A stretch of DNA of 64,000 nucleotides from Pseudomonas sp. GV085. Its GTDB lineage: Bacteria > Pseudomonadota > Gammaproteobacteria > Pseudomonadales > Pseudomonadaceae. The stretch covers positions 44,313 through 108,312 of the forward strand of contig NZ_QAOV01000018.1 in NCBI RefSeq assembly GCF_003050925.1, in the 5' to 3' direction. The notes below the pieces were generated by a model. That model was not told the DNA's origin, did no database searches, and saw only the letters and a list, made by a program, of their open reading frames with translations. Below are positions 8,515 to 16,801 of the stretch, one piece after another (position 1 is the first letter of the stretch; each line of letters starts with the position of its first letter). The translations under genes and the position numbers were made by a program.

Positions 8515-8853
8515 TCAACTGGCCGGTGCTTCGTTTTGTGCGCAGGCCAATACCTTTCGACAGACGACATCCCCGCTGACTTGCTGGCTGCATATCGACG
8601 TGGTGTGGGAGGGGACGTTCCGGAAAGGGGGTTTTTGTTCAATGGCGGTTCGGCGGTCATCGCGCCAGACGGTTCGTGGGTGACGGCACCGCTTTTTGGC
8701 GAACCTGGCATTGTTTTAGCCAAAATCGACCTATCGCAGATCGACGCACAGCACCATGATCTCGATGTGACGGGGCATTATCTGCGACCTGACATTTTTG
8801 AACTGTCAATTGATCGGCGTGTACGTACGGGCTTGAACCTCTGTGACAGCTGA
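8515..8853 (+). pseudogene. Nitrilase C-terminal remnant
   Basis: About 112 residues match only the last third of a nitrilase (carbon-nitrogen hydrolase superfamily). Recognisable pieces are FVLCAGQYLSTDDIPADL, a GGSAVIAPDGSWVTAPLFGE strand, GIVLAKIDLSQID and TGHYLRPDIFEL. The catalytic Glu, Lys and Cys, which lie in the first two thirds of the enzyme, are absent. Homology stops at about 8515, where a degenerate repeat B begins, so the 5' part was lost at or near that repeat. An open frame continues upstream to 8455 but encodes repeat sequence. Not expected to be functional. Confidence 0.75.
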
Positions 8854-8892
8854 AGCCAGGGAGAACTCGCATATTGCGCAGACAAACCGAAT

Positions 8893-9119
8893 GACTGCTA
8901 TTGGCCGATTCTGTTGAAAAAGTCGGTTCGCCCAAACAGGCTGGGCATTGACTGGTTAAAACGCCTTTTTTGCACACTGCTACGTGAAATCTGAGTCCGG
9001 GAAGCCTCTGCCAAAATTAAAGATTTCAATCTCGGACGCGTACTTTTCCGATGCGCAAACCATGGCCGACTGTTTTCAACAGAGTCGGCCGATTTCTGTC
9101 TTCCACGACCGACTAAAAT
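8893..9119 (+). repeat. Dispersed repeat B interrupted by MITE A
   Basis: The left part ATGACTGCTATTGGCC (to 8906) and the right part GGCCGATTTCTGTCTTCCAC then GACCGACTAAAATCGAC (from 9087) join into a normal repeat B once the 180-bp MITE and one GGCC are removed. This looks like a 4-bp GGCC target duplication. Confidence 0.75.
8907..9086 (-). mobile_element. MITE A, copy 1 (180 bp)
   Basis: Starts GATTCTGTTGAAAAAGTCGG and ends with the imperfect inverse CCGACTGTTTTCAACAGAGTC, flanked on both sides by GGCC. The interior matches the copies at 20857 and 44637 in reverse orientation, for example AGATTTCAATCTCGGACGCG and TACTTTTC. It has no coding capacity. Its left end is identical over 20 nt to the right end of the IS1182-type element at 14649-16256, so that family could have mobilised it. 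Confidence 0.8.
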
Positions 9120-9221
9120 CGACACGTTATAGGCCTTTAGATTTAAAAAAATATATCCATCCCCAAAGCTTGCTGCAAAGCTAGACTTTAAGTCCTGTCT
9201 TTGCGTCTGCGGAGAATAACG

Positions 9222-10043
9222 ATGTTGGCACTCCATCAACATGTCCGGTTGCTCTCGTTTGGCCTGTTGATCGGCCTGTTCGCAGCGCCATTGCAGGCGG
9301 CAGAAAAACCCACCACTCCTCCTGCGCCTGCGGTTCAACTGGAACCCAAGGCGCTGGAAGTTCTGCAGGCGATGAGCGCGAAGTTGGCTGGCGCACAGGG
9401 TATGAGCTTCACAGCCATCACGACCTACGAGAAGCCTAGTCGGCTTGGGCCGCCCTTGGCCTACAGCACGGTGGCGCAAGTCAACGTGCAACGGCCTGAT
9501 CACCTACGCGTAATGACTTCGGGTGATGGCCCGGCGACCGAGTTTTACTATGACGGCAAGCGTGCCTATGCCTTTGCTCCGACGGAAAACCTGCTGGCGC
9601 AAGCGGATGCGCCACCCACCATTGATGCGACCCTTGAGGCTGCGTACCAGCGTGCCGCGATCTACTTTCCTTTTACCGATGTGATCGTCGCCAATCCTTA
9701 TCAGGATTTGGCCAGGGATATGCGTTTGGCGTTTTTCATCGGACAGTCCACGGTGATCGGGGATACCACGACTGATGTGATCGCTTACGCTAATGACATC
9801 GTATTCGTCCAAGCCTGGATCGGCGCGCAGGACAAGCTTCCTCGCATGCTGCGTGCAGTGTTTCGCGATGATCCCACCCAATCCCGGCATCAGGTCGCGT
9901 TCAGCGATTGGAAGCTTGCCTCGGCGTTGTCAGCGGACAACTTCAAACCAGAACACATCGACAAGGCCCAACAGATCGAGTTTGCCCCGCCGCCAGACAT
10001 GCGCGCCCCGGTTGGGGCTAAACCGCCGCAAGCAAAACCCTGA
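9222..10043 (+). CDS. DUF2092 family secreted protein
   Basis: A 273-residue exported protein with a signal peptide ending around PLQAA (about residue 26). A DUF2092 domain follows, with a LolA/LppX-like fold, seen in MSFTAITTYEK, the DHLRVMTSGDGP segment and FYYDGKRAYAFAPTEN. Proteins of this fold usually carry lipids or hydrophobic groups in the periplasm; the precise role of DUF2092 is unknown. ATG at 9222 is preceded by GGAG. The C-terminus is proline-rich. The next gene starts 17 bp later with a good ribosome site (GTGAGGAGG), so the two form an operon. Confidence 0.8.
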   Translation: MLALHQHVRLLSFGLLIGLFAAPLQAAEKPTTPPAPAVQLEPKALEVLQAMSAKLAGAQGMSFTAITTYEKPSRLGPPLAYSTVAQVNVQRPDHLRVMTSGDGPATEFYYDGKRAYAFAPTENLLAQADAPPTIDATLEAAYQRAAIYFPFTDVIVANPYQDLARDMRLAFFIGQSTVIGDTTTDVIAYANDIVFVQAWIGAQDKLPRMLRAVFRDDPTQSRHQVAFSDWKLASALSADNFKPEHIDKAQQIEFAPPPDMRAPVGAKPPQAKP

Positions 10044-10059
10044 GTGAGGAGGATGAACC

Positions 10060-10827
10060 ATGACCCGATCAACCTTGAGGCTTGCCGGCCTGTTGGTTGT
10101 GGCATTCACCTGTGATCAGGCTGCGGCCTGGTCGCACGCTTCCAGTTTTGGGCGCACATGGGGAGGCGGTGGCTCGTGGAGCCACTCCGGTGAATTCGGC
10201 TCGGCTTCAGGAGGGGGGGGCAGTTGGAGTGGCTCAGGCTATCGCGGCGGCTCGGCTTCCGGGGGGGATGGCAGTTGGAGTGCCAGAGACGAGAATGGCG
10301 GGACCGCATCCGGGGGCGAGGGCTCCTGGCATGGCACTGGGGCCGAAGGCGGAACGGCCTATGGCGGCGAAGGCTCATGGCACGCCCAGGGTGAAAATGG
10401 GGGCAGTGCCAGTGGCTATCATGCGGACGGTTATGGCACGACGGTCTACCATCCATCGACCTACGGAACCACCTACTACCACCCGCCAACTGCTGTCTAT
10501 GCCAGCAGTGGTTGTTATAACTGTGGCTACAACGACAGCGTAAGTCCTGCCGCCGCCGCAGCCGCTGGAGCGGTTACCGGTGCCGCCATCGCTGATGCTG
10601 CTAATACGAATGCGAGCAACAATGCCTATGGGGAAGGCTACAACGCCGGAATGATGACCGCAGCACCGCCTGCCATGCCCATGGGTTCGACATTTGTTAG
10701 CTTGCCAACGGGGTGCGGGCTGAGGACCGTTTCCAGTCGCACGTACTATCAGTGCGGGGATTCCTGGGTGCGACCGGCCTACGGGGCCAATGGAGTTTAT
10801 TACACCGTTGTACCAATGCCGGAATAA
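10060..10827 (+). CDS. Secreted glycine/serine-rich repeat protein
   Basis: A 255-residue protein with a signal peptide (cleavage near DQAAAW, residue 23). Residues 35-118 are five tandem 16-17-residue units of the form GGxGSWS-x6-GGSAS, with tryptophan at a fixed place. A Tyr/His/Thr-rich stretch follows (YGTTVYHPSTYGTTYYHPPT), then a CYNCGYND cysteine pair, an alanine-rich helix (PAAAAAAGAVTGAAIADAAN) and a compact C-terminal domain with two cysteines (GCGLRTVSSRTYYQC). This is unlike any enzyme I know. It suggests a surface or matrix protein whose repeats could vary in number. It is co-transcribed with the DUF2092 protein, which may be its periplasmic partner. Confidence 0.78.
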   Translation: MTRSTLRLAGLLVVAFTCDQAAAWSHASSFGRTWGGGGSWSHSGEFGSASGGGGSWSGSGYRGGSASGGDGSWSARDENGGTASGGEGSWHGTGAEGGTAYGGEGSWHAQGENGGSASGYHADGYGTTVYHPSTYGTTYYHPPTAVYASSGCYNCGYNDSVSPAAAAAAGAVTGAAIADAANTNASNNAYGEGYNAGMMTAAPPAMPMGSTFVSLPTGCGLRTVSSRTYYQCGDSWVRPAYGANGVYYTVVPMPE

Positions 10828-10904
10828 AACCTCGACACGTCAATCTGCCGATATCGAGAAAGGCGGCTTTTGGCCGTTCACTACCGGTCTGGTTGCAAGG
10901 GGTG

Positions 10905-11282
10905 CGGGTCAAATCCGTTGCAAATGGCTGCCAGCCCAACTGGAGCCCATGCATCGCGGCTTCTTCGAAGAACGCCGATTCCGCGGGCTGTCGGTAGTTC
11001 TCCCGGTTCCAGAGCAACGCCAGGTTAGAGTTGAGGCAGTGATGCGCGATCGGGTCAATCGCAGCATAGGCCTGGCTGTTGTAATGATTGCGCCAGGTAA
11101 CCGGGTAGTTGCCTTGAATCAATACCTGCTGGTTGGGCGTACCAGGACCAGGCTTTACGCCCAACAAGGAAATTCGAGTAACCCAGTCTACACGTCAGTG
11201 TTTTCAGGTTCCTCCCCAACCAGTCCTCGAAGCGCTCCGTCTTGCCGGGTTGTACCAGATCGTCCATTACCAGCATGGTCAT
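10905..11282 (-). pseudogene. LuxR-type quorum-sensing regulator remnant
   Basis: Only the autoinducer-binding domain of a LuxR solo/receptor remains. The first 39 codons from ATG 11282 (DDLVQPGKTERFEDWLGRNL) are in one frame. The rest (GNYPVTWRNHYNSQAYAAID, then DPIAHHCLNSNLALLW) is in another frame, so a frameshift lies near 11165. The WxxxY...DP pattern is that of acyl-homoserine-lactone-binding domains. Homology fades at about 10905, and the HTH DNA-binding domain is missing; a repeat-B-like stretch (GGCTTTTGGCCG, 10864-10877) follows. No luxI is seen. Confidence 0.7.
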
Positions 11283-11385
11283 TCCCTTCCATGGTCACAC
11301 CGTTCGACGGTGCTCTCTTCCTGAGATGGCACGAGGGAAATCGAGCCCTGCCATTAAAGTGGGGCGGCAAGGTAGTGACGGGGGT

Positions 11386-11760
11386 AGCGTTCGCGGTGAT
11401 GGCATCCTTGAGGAAGATGCGCCCCAGGATGATCGAGGAAATCGAAGCACTGGCCATCAGCACCACCACTACACCTGCCGCAGCGTAATGCCGATAGGCG
11501 GACGTTTCGAAGTGAAACAGCACGAAGATGCCAAGGAAGGCGCAGATTGCCGCCTGAGTCCATTTGGCCGTAGACGCCGGGCGCTTGAGGAAAAGCAACA
11601 GGATCGAAAGTAGCATGCAACCCAGCAGGGTCTTGATGACGGCCACACTGCTGGCAGTGAAACCATTACTCATGAGTACTTTGCTAAGCACACCGATCGT
11701 CGCGTTCAGTGCCGCGGCGCAGAGTGCAAACATGACGCCTTTGCTGAAACTGGATTGCAT
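11386..11760 (-). pseudogene. Truncated EamA transporter (duplicate of 23675-24574)
   Basis: The first 125 or so codons are almost identical to the intact EamA gene at 23675-24574 (MQSSFSKGVMFALCAAALNA against MQSTFSKGVMFALSAAALNA). The match stops after KDAITANAT, where the frame runs into unrelated DNA and an artificial tail to 11188. Only four or five of the ten helices are encoded. Upstream sequence is duplicated too, so the promoter was copied. It is not expected to make a working carrier. Confidence 0.85.
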
Positions 11761-11863
11761 TGATGACGGTCCCTGTCGTTGCTTTGTCGTTCGATAGAAT
11801 GCCGCCCCACATCGACGGCGCCAGGTTCAAGGATACAAAGATCCCGCCAACCCCGGCATTGAT
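11388..11863 (-). repeat. 476-bp duplication shared with 24200-24677
   Basis: The block from GCGTTCGCGGTGATGGCATC to AAGATCCCGCCAACCCC matches 24200-24677 with scattered substitutions. It covers the 5' part and upstream region of the EamA gene. The two copies are in the same orientation about 12.8 kb apart. Confidence 0.85.
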
Positions 11864-11901
11864 TGTGTGACTCGTCCTGAACAAGGGGCAAGTCCAGGCA
11901 C

Positions 11902-12360
11902 TTACAGTGGCAAGGTATTGCAGTGCTTGATCTCCTTGAGCGAAAACCCGGTGTACATTTCCTTGATATTGCCGAGCGTACGTATGCGATGCATGGCGAG
12001 TTCATGGAATGCCTCCATGTCTTTGACGACTACCTGCAAGAGGTAGTCGTATTTCCCCGACACTTTGTGACAGGCAATTATGTTGGGCAGCGCCAGAACG
12101 CCCGCTTCGAAATGCTCCATGGCGTCCTCGGAGTGACTATCGAGGGTGACGCTGATGAAAGCAAAAAGTCCAAGCCCCATGGTCTTTGGGTTCAAGTGTG
12201 CGTGATACCCGACAATCACCTCCTCTTCCAGGCGCTTCAGGCGCTTCCAGCAGGCTGGCGCTGACAGGCAGACACGAACGGCGATCTCGGCGTTCGTCAG
12301 GCGACCATTCATTTGCAGAATTTCCAGAATTGAACGATCAACCTTATCCATTTCCGCCAT
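11902..12360 (-). CDS. Lrp/AsnC-family transcriptional regulator
   Basis: A 152-residue Lrp-type regulator. It has an N-terminal HTH (residues 5-50, DRSILEILQMNGRLTNAEIA, then VRVCLSAPACWKRLKRLE) and a C-terminal RAM/AsnC ligand domain (ISVTLDSHSEDAMEHF, VSGKYDYLLQVVVKDMEAF). The ATG at 12360 follows a clear ribosome site (GGGAGAGAACAC), which excludes the longer upstream frame. It is divergent from an amino-acid permease gene, with an A+T-rich 268-bp region between them. It therefore most likely senses an amino acid and controls that permease. Confidence 0.93.
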   Translation of the reverse strand: MAEMDKVDRSILEILQMNGRLTNAEIAVRVCLSAPACWKRLKRLEEEVIVGYHAHLNPKTMGLGLFAFISVTLDSHSEDAMEHFEAGVLALPNIIACHKVSGKYDYLLQVVVKDMEAFHELAMHRIRTLGNIKEMYTGFSLKEIKHCNTLPL

Positions 12361-12628
12361 GTGTTCTCTCCCTTTAACAATGAGTACGCGGTAGGGCGAT
12401 TGGCCCCATCCCGCAGGTCCTTGATCAAGCATCCATTTCCAGGAACGACAAATATTAGAAAGGAAATTACATAAAGAACACATTTTGGATAATTAACGTC
12501 TGAAAAATAATTAAATACAGATCCGTTTCGAACGTTAATTTTCGAGGTACTGAAATACAATTTCTTGTCATTTCCGACACCCTGGCCACTGGCTCTGACA
12601 ATAAAAACAAGTAACAACGGAGGCAATA

Positions 12629-14017
12629 TTGAGCATTTTCAGAACAAAAGACCTGGACGCAATGATTGCTGCTGCCCGAGCGCCTGCCGGGTTGAAAAAA
12701 GTGCTGGGGCCGATGGATCTGGTCCTGATCGGTATCGGTGCAATCGTGGGGACGGGCATCTTTGTCTTGACCGGAACCGGCGCATTGACTGCGGGACCGG
12801 CCCTCACGGTTTCATTCCTGTTAGCGGCGTTAGCCTGTGCATTTGCAGCGCTCTGTTATGCCGAGTTCGCCTCATCTGTACCGGTAGCAGGCTCGATTTA
12901 CACCTACAGCTACGCGACGCTGGGAGAGTTGGTGGCCTGGATGATCGGCTGGGATCTGATGCTCGAATACGGACTGGCCAGTTCGGCTGTGTCTGTTGGG
13001 TGGTCGGGTTACTTCCAGTCCCTGCTGAGCGGATTTGGGCTGAGTCTTCCGGTTGTGCTTACGGCGGCTCCAGGCTCTTTGCCCGGTGTGGAAACCTGGT
13101 TCAACCTACCCGCGCTGGTGATTATGCTGGCAATTACCTGGATGCTTTCCATGGGCATCAAGGAATCCGCGCGCGTAAACAACGTAATGGTGATCATCAA
13201 GATCGCCGTGGTGCTGCTCTTCATCGCCGTTGGTGCGCGACATGTTCAGCCGGCTAACTGGCAACCTTTCGCGCCCTTCGGTGGCCAAGGCATTTTGAGT
13301 GCTTCGGCCTTGGTTTTTTTTGCTTTTATTGGTTTCGATGCGGTTTCCTCTGCCGCCGAAGAAGTGAAAAAACCGGCGCGTGACCTCCCCATCGGCATTA
13401 TCGGTTCCTTGGCCGTTTGTGCGGTGTTGTACGTTGCCGTTTCAATGATCATGACCGGCATCGTGCCCTATGCCCAATTCCTCGGCGTTGATCATCCGGT
13501 CTCATTGGCGTTGCAATATGCCGGTGAAAGCTGGGTTGCCGGGTTCGTTGATTTAGGCGCAATCGTTGGCATGACGACTGTCATTCTGGTCATGGCGTAC
13601 GGTCAAACCAGGATCATCTACGCGATGTCGCGCGACGGACTGCTTCCCCGGCGCCTTTCCAGGGTTCATCCACGATTCGGCACACCATTTTTCGCCACTT
13701 GGATGGTCGGAATAGTCTTCGGGCTGATCTCGGCACTGATTCCGCTGAACGTCCTCGCCGAGCTGATCAATATCGGTACGTTGGCCGCATTCAGTCTGAT
13801 CTCGGTGGCAGTGATCGTATTGCGCAAGACCCGACCCGATCTCCCTCGCGCATTCAGATGCCCGGGCGTGCCCGTTGTTCCGTTGCTCGCCATCGCGTTC
13901 TGCGTAACCTTGATGACCTTCCTCAAGCAGACGACCTGGCTGGTATTTGGGGCGTGGTTGGCAATTGGCCTGGTGATCTACTTCGCCTATGCAAGACGCC
14001 GCTCTTTGTTGCATTAA
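12629..14017 (+). CDS. APC-family amino-acid permease (YfnA/CAT type)
   Basis: Inner-membrane carrier of 462 residues with about 12 helices. The APC glycine-rich helix 1 motif reads GIGAIVGTGIFVLTG. Helix 6 FFAFIGFDAVSSAAEEVKKPARDLPIG is typical of cationic-amino-acid-like transporters. The TTG at 12629 is preceded by GGAGG with 6-nt spacing, and no ATG gives a better start. The divergent Lrp-type gene probably regulates it. Substrate not determinable. No gene lies in the 200 bp downstream. Confidence 0.9.
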   Translation: MSIFRTKDLDAMIAAARAPAGLKKVLGPMDLVLIGIGAIVGTGIFVLTGTGALTAGPALTVSFLLAALACAFAALCYAEFASSVPVAGSIYTYSYATLGELVAWMIGWDLMLEYGLASSAVSVGWSGYFQSLLSGFGLSLPVVLTAAPGSLPGVETWFNLPALVIMLAITWMLSMGIKESARVNNVMVIIKIAVVLLFIAVGARHVQPANWQPFAPFGGQGILSASALVFFAFIGFDAVSSAAEEVKKPARDLPIGIIGSLAVCAVLYVAVSMIMTGIVPYAQFLGVDHPVSLALQYAGESWVAGFVDLGAIVGMTTVILVMAYGQTRIIYAMSRDGLLPRRLSRVHPRFGTPFFATWMVGIVFGLISALIPLNVLAELINIGTLAAFSLISVAVIVLRKTRPDLPRAFRCPGVPVVPLLAIAFCVTLMTFLKQTTWLVFGAWLAIGLVIYFAYARRRSLLH

Positions 14018-14225
14018 TCCGGCATTTCGTCAGGTCTCTTTGGCGGGTCAATCAACCTCCAATAGTTTTCAGGTGCGAAACTGCATTCCAGTTGCGCACC
14101 TGATTGCATTCGCCTGGCAATCCTCACCTCATTTATCCTGCTTTTTGTCAAAGCGAACAGAACTTGCTATCAAGACCCGCTGTGAGGATTGCAACACTTC
14201 TTGAATGGGGTCTGGATAGATGCTT

Positions 14226-14636
14226 ATGTTGACTGGCTTGAATCATCTTACGTTGGCGGTTGTGAGCCTCACTCGCAGTATCGAGTTTTATGTGGCTCTA
14301 CCCGGCTTTAGATTGGCTGCCCGCTGGGAGACGGGGGCTTATCTTTCCCTCGGTGATCTCTGGCTTTGTCTGTCTCTCGATGAGAGTCGCGTGGCGGAAA
14401 AACAGCCTGATTACACCCACTATGCGTTTTCGGTGGGGCAGGACGACTTTGAAGAAGTCACCGCTTACTTGCGGCTTCGTAACGTTATTGAGTGGAAATC
14501 CAATTCGAGCGAAGGTAACTCGTTTTATTTTTCGGATCCCGATGGGCATCGCCTGGAAGTGCATGTAGGCAGCCTGGCTTCAAGGCTTGAGCAATGCCGG
14601 CGCCAGCCGTATGCAGGCATGGAGTTCTTTGACTGA
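14226..14636 (+). CDS. fosA: Fosfomycin resistance glutathione transferase FosA
   Basis: A 136-residue vicinal-oxygen-chelate enzyme that opens the epoxide of fosfomycin with glutathione, dependent on Mn2+ and K+. Starting at MLTGLNHLTLAV, the metal ligands His7, His65 and Glu111 line up with His7, His64 and Glu110 of Pseudomonas FosA. WLCLSLDESR, YTHYAFSV and YFSDPDGHRLEVHVG are signature blocks, and the end PYAGMEFFD matches. An ATG two codons upstream (14220) is also possible. The stop is only 12 bp before the inferred left end of the IS1182-type element, so the gene is intact but its 3' flank has been replaced. Confidence 0.9.
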   Translation: MLTGLNHLTLAVVSLTRSIEFYVALPGFRLAARWETGAYLSLGDLWLCLSLDESRVAEKQPDYTHYAFSVGQDDFEEVTAYLRLRNVIEWKSNSSEGNSFYFSDPDGHRLEVHVGSLASRLEQCRRQPYAGMEFFD

Positions 14637-14648
14637 CCGTTTTCGTCT

Positions 14649-16256
14649 GATTTTATTGAAGAAGTAGCTCTGCTATCCGGCCTGCGGCAAAATCTATGCA
14701 TTGGCCAGCAGGGAAGCACGCAGCATGATGGGACAGTTATCGAGTGGGCAGGACCGGCTGTTTTACTCGTTCAACCTTGAAGATCACATCCCCGCCAATC
14801 ACCTTCTGCGCAGCATTGATCAGTGTCTCGATCTGAACGAGCTGCGCCATTACCTCGCCGATTTCTATAACCCGATTGGGCGTCCGTCGATTGATCCTGA
14901 ACTGATGATCCGCATGCTGATCGTGGGCTATTGCTTCGGCATTCGCTCAGAACGGCGGTTGTGCGAAGAGGCCCATTTGAACCTGGCGTATCGCTGGTTT
15001 GCCGGTTGAGCCTCGAAGATGAAGTACCCAATCACTCGACGTTTTCCAAGAACCGACACGGCCGTTTTCGGGACAGCGATCTGTTTCGCTGGTTGTTCAA
15101 TGAGGTGCTGCGTCGCTGCATGGAGGCAGGTCTGGTCAGGGGCGAAGGCTTCGCCGTGGACGCCAGCATCATCAAAGCGGATGCGAGTCGGCAGCGTGGC
15201 GTGCCGGGTGATGAACCGGTCAACTGGAGCGATCCGTCCCTGAGCACCCGCGCCGTGCGTGAGTACCTTCAGGCACTCGATGAAGAGGCTCTGGTCGAAA
15301 CGCTGCCGAAGCGCCTATCGCTGACTGATCCTCAAGCCCGCTGGACCGCAGCTCCAGGTGGTCCGGCGTTCTACGCTTACTCCACGAATTATCTGATCGA
15401 CACCGAGCACGGCGTGATCATGGATGTGGAACCCACACCGGCTCATCGCACGGCCGAGGTCGAGAGCAGCAGGATCATGATCGACCGGGTTGAGGCGCAG
15501 TTCGATATCAAGCCAGAACGCCTCATCGGCGATACCGCGTACGGTACAGCGCCGATGCTGGCCTGGATGGTGGAGGAAAAAGACATCGAGCCGCATGTGC
15601 CGGTGTGGGATAAAACCGAGCGCAAGAACGACAGTTTCTCGAGCAAAGATTTCCACTGGAATGAAGAGGCCGAGGAATACCGCTGCCCGGCCGGCAAGGC
15701 ATTGCGCAGCGAATGGCGAGCCTTCAAGAATGAGCGTTCGCACGTCACCACAGCCAACACCATCATCTTCCGATCCCGGCAGACCGACTGCGCTACGTGT
15801 CCGATGAAAGCCAAGTGCTGCCCGAACACATCGTTCCGCAAGATTGCTCGCAGCGTCCATGAAGCCGCGCGTGATGTGGCTCGGCGCATCGGAACGACAC
15901 CTGCATACGTGCGCTCTCGCCACGAACGCAAAAAGGTTGAAATGTTGTTTGCCCACCTCAAGCGCATCCTGAAATTGGATCGTCTGAGACTACGTGGCAT
16001 GAGTGGTGCGACCGATGAGTTCACGCTGGCCGCTGCGGCACAGAACCTGCGACGGCTGGCCAAACTTACATCTCAAGGGCCACCGCTCACGGGATAGGTG
16101 CGCCTGCACCATGCAAAAAACCTAAAACTGACCCACCAACAGAGCGGCAATGGTCAACGAAGGTCCGAATAACCACGCAATGTGGTGAGTAGGTTCTCCG
16201 GTGGTGGCCGTGCCTGAGTTCAGGCGAGTTGAAAATCCGACTTTTTCAACAGAATC
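14649..16256 (+). mobile_element. IS1182-family insertion sequence (about 1.6 kb)
   Basis: Bounded by imperfect terminal inverted repeats. The left end GATTTTATTGAAGAAGTAGC and the complement of the right end, GATTCTGTTGAAAAAGTCGG, match at 15 of 20 positions. It encloses a frameshifted IS1182-type transposase. The right end is followed by GGCC and then an inverted left half of repeat B; the left flank is the fosA 3' region (no matching duplication seen), so one side may have rearranged. The right end is identical to the ends of MITE A. Confidence 0.8.
14725..16097 (+). pseudogene. IS1182-family transposase, frameshifted
   Basis: The reading frame from ATG 14725 (GQLSSGQDRLFYSFNLEDHI) stops at 15007-15009 just after LAYRWFAG. 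Homology resumes at once in another frame (LSLEDEVPNHSTFSKNRHGR) and runs to 16097. One extra T near 15005 would fuse both into about 457 residues, normal for the family. The DDE regions (FAVDASIIKADAS, GDTAYGT, RHERKKVEMLFAHLKR) and a CxxC-type insert (CATCPMKAKCCPNTSFRK) are intact. No slippery heptamer is evident at the junction, so a mutation is likelier than programmed frameshifting. Confidence 0.85.
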
Positions 16257-16336
16257 GGCCAATAGCGGACATTGCACAAGGGTTGCTTTCGGCTAGAACG
16301 CTCAAGAAAACCGACAAGGAGCCACGAGGATCAAAA

Positions 16337-16538
16337 ATGGATTTCATCTTTGATACCTTAATCAACCTGTTGGCTCATAGGATTGGCGTTTACGTGCTTG
16401 GCTTGCTGAGTGGCGGCCGTTTCAAGGGAGAAAGCGGTTGCCTGGGGCTGGGCAGTCGCCGTCGGCGGCTTGGTGCTGTTCGCTCCTTTCGTGGCTTTCA
16501 TAGCGTTGCTCATCCATACCAGTGGTAGCCCAGGTTGA
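16337..16538 (+). pseudogene. Small membrane protein gene, apparently frameshifted
   Basis: From ATG 16337 (after AAGGAGCC) the frame reads MDFIFDTLINLLAHRIGVYV, a hydrophobic start, then turns arginine-rich after GRFKGESG and ends at 16528. In the +1 frame the same DNA reads WGWAVAVGGLVLFAPFVAFI then ALLIHTSGSPG and stops at 16536-16538, a clear second membrane helix. So a two-helix protein of about 67 residues appears broken by one base near 16430. I do not recognise the family. It lies 80 bp past the IS right end. Confidence 0.5.
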
Positions 16539-16801
16539 GAACACGCTCGGGCTGGTGGCCTAGCACCGTCAGCAGAGAGCAGTTTCATTTACCTTCGCTC
16601 GATTCAGCAATGTAGAGCAGTGAGGCAATGGTTCATACACCATTGCGCGCTGACATCCACATGACCTCAAAATGCCTCCATTCCGTCATGTTTTTGCAAT
16701 GAAAGCATGCAAGTCTTGTCGGCAGAAAAAGGACGTAACAGTATGTTTCAGCACGCTAATGCGCTGTTTTAATTATGGAAAATGGATTTTAAGGAAAGCC
16801 G
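16539..16801. promoter_or_regulatory. Intergenic region upstream of the selD operon
   Basis: No gene seen. It is A+T-richer than its surroundings towards 16740-16800. It holds an inverted repeat CAATGG-TTCATACA-CCATTG (16626-16645) and ends in TAAGGAAAGCCG, the ribosome site for selD. The operon promoter should lie here, but no convincing -35/-10 pair was found. Confidence 0.4.

Noticed and set aside
11188..11385. C-terminal extension of the truncated EamA frame as a real domain
   Set aside because: After KDAITANAT the residues match nothing in the intact copy and the DNA overlaps the start of the LuxR remnant.
15003..15012. Programmed frameshift in the IS1182 transposase
   Set aside because: No slippery heptamer or downstream structure was evident at the junction, and members of the family are normally encoded by one frame; a simple base loss explains it better.
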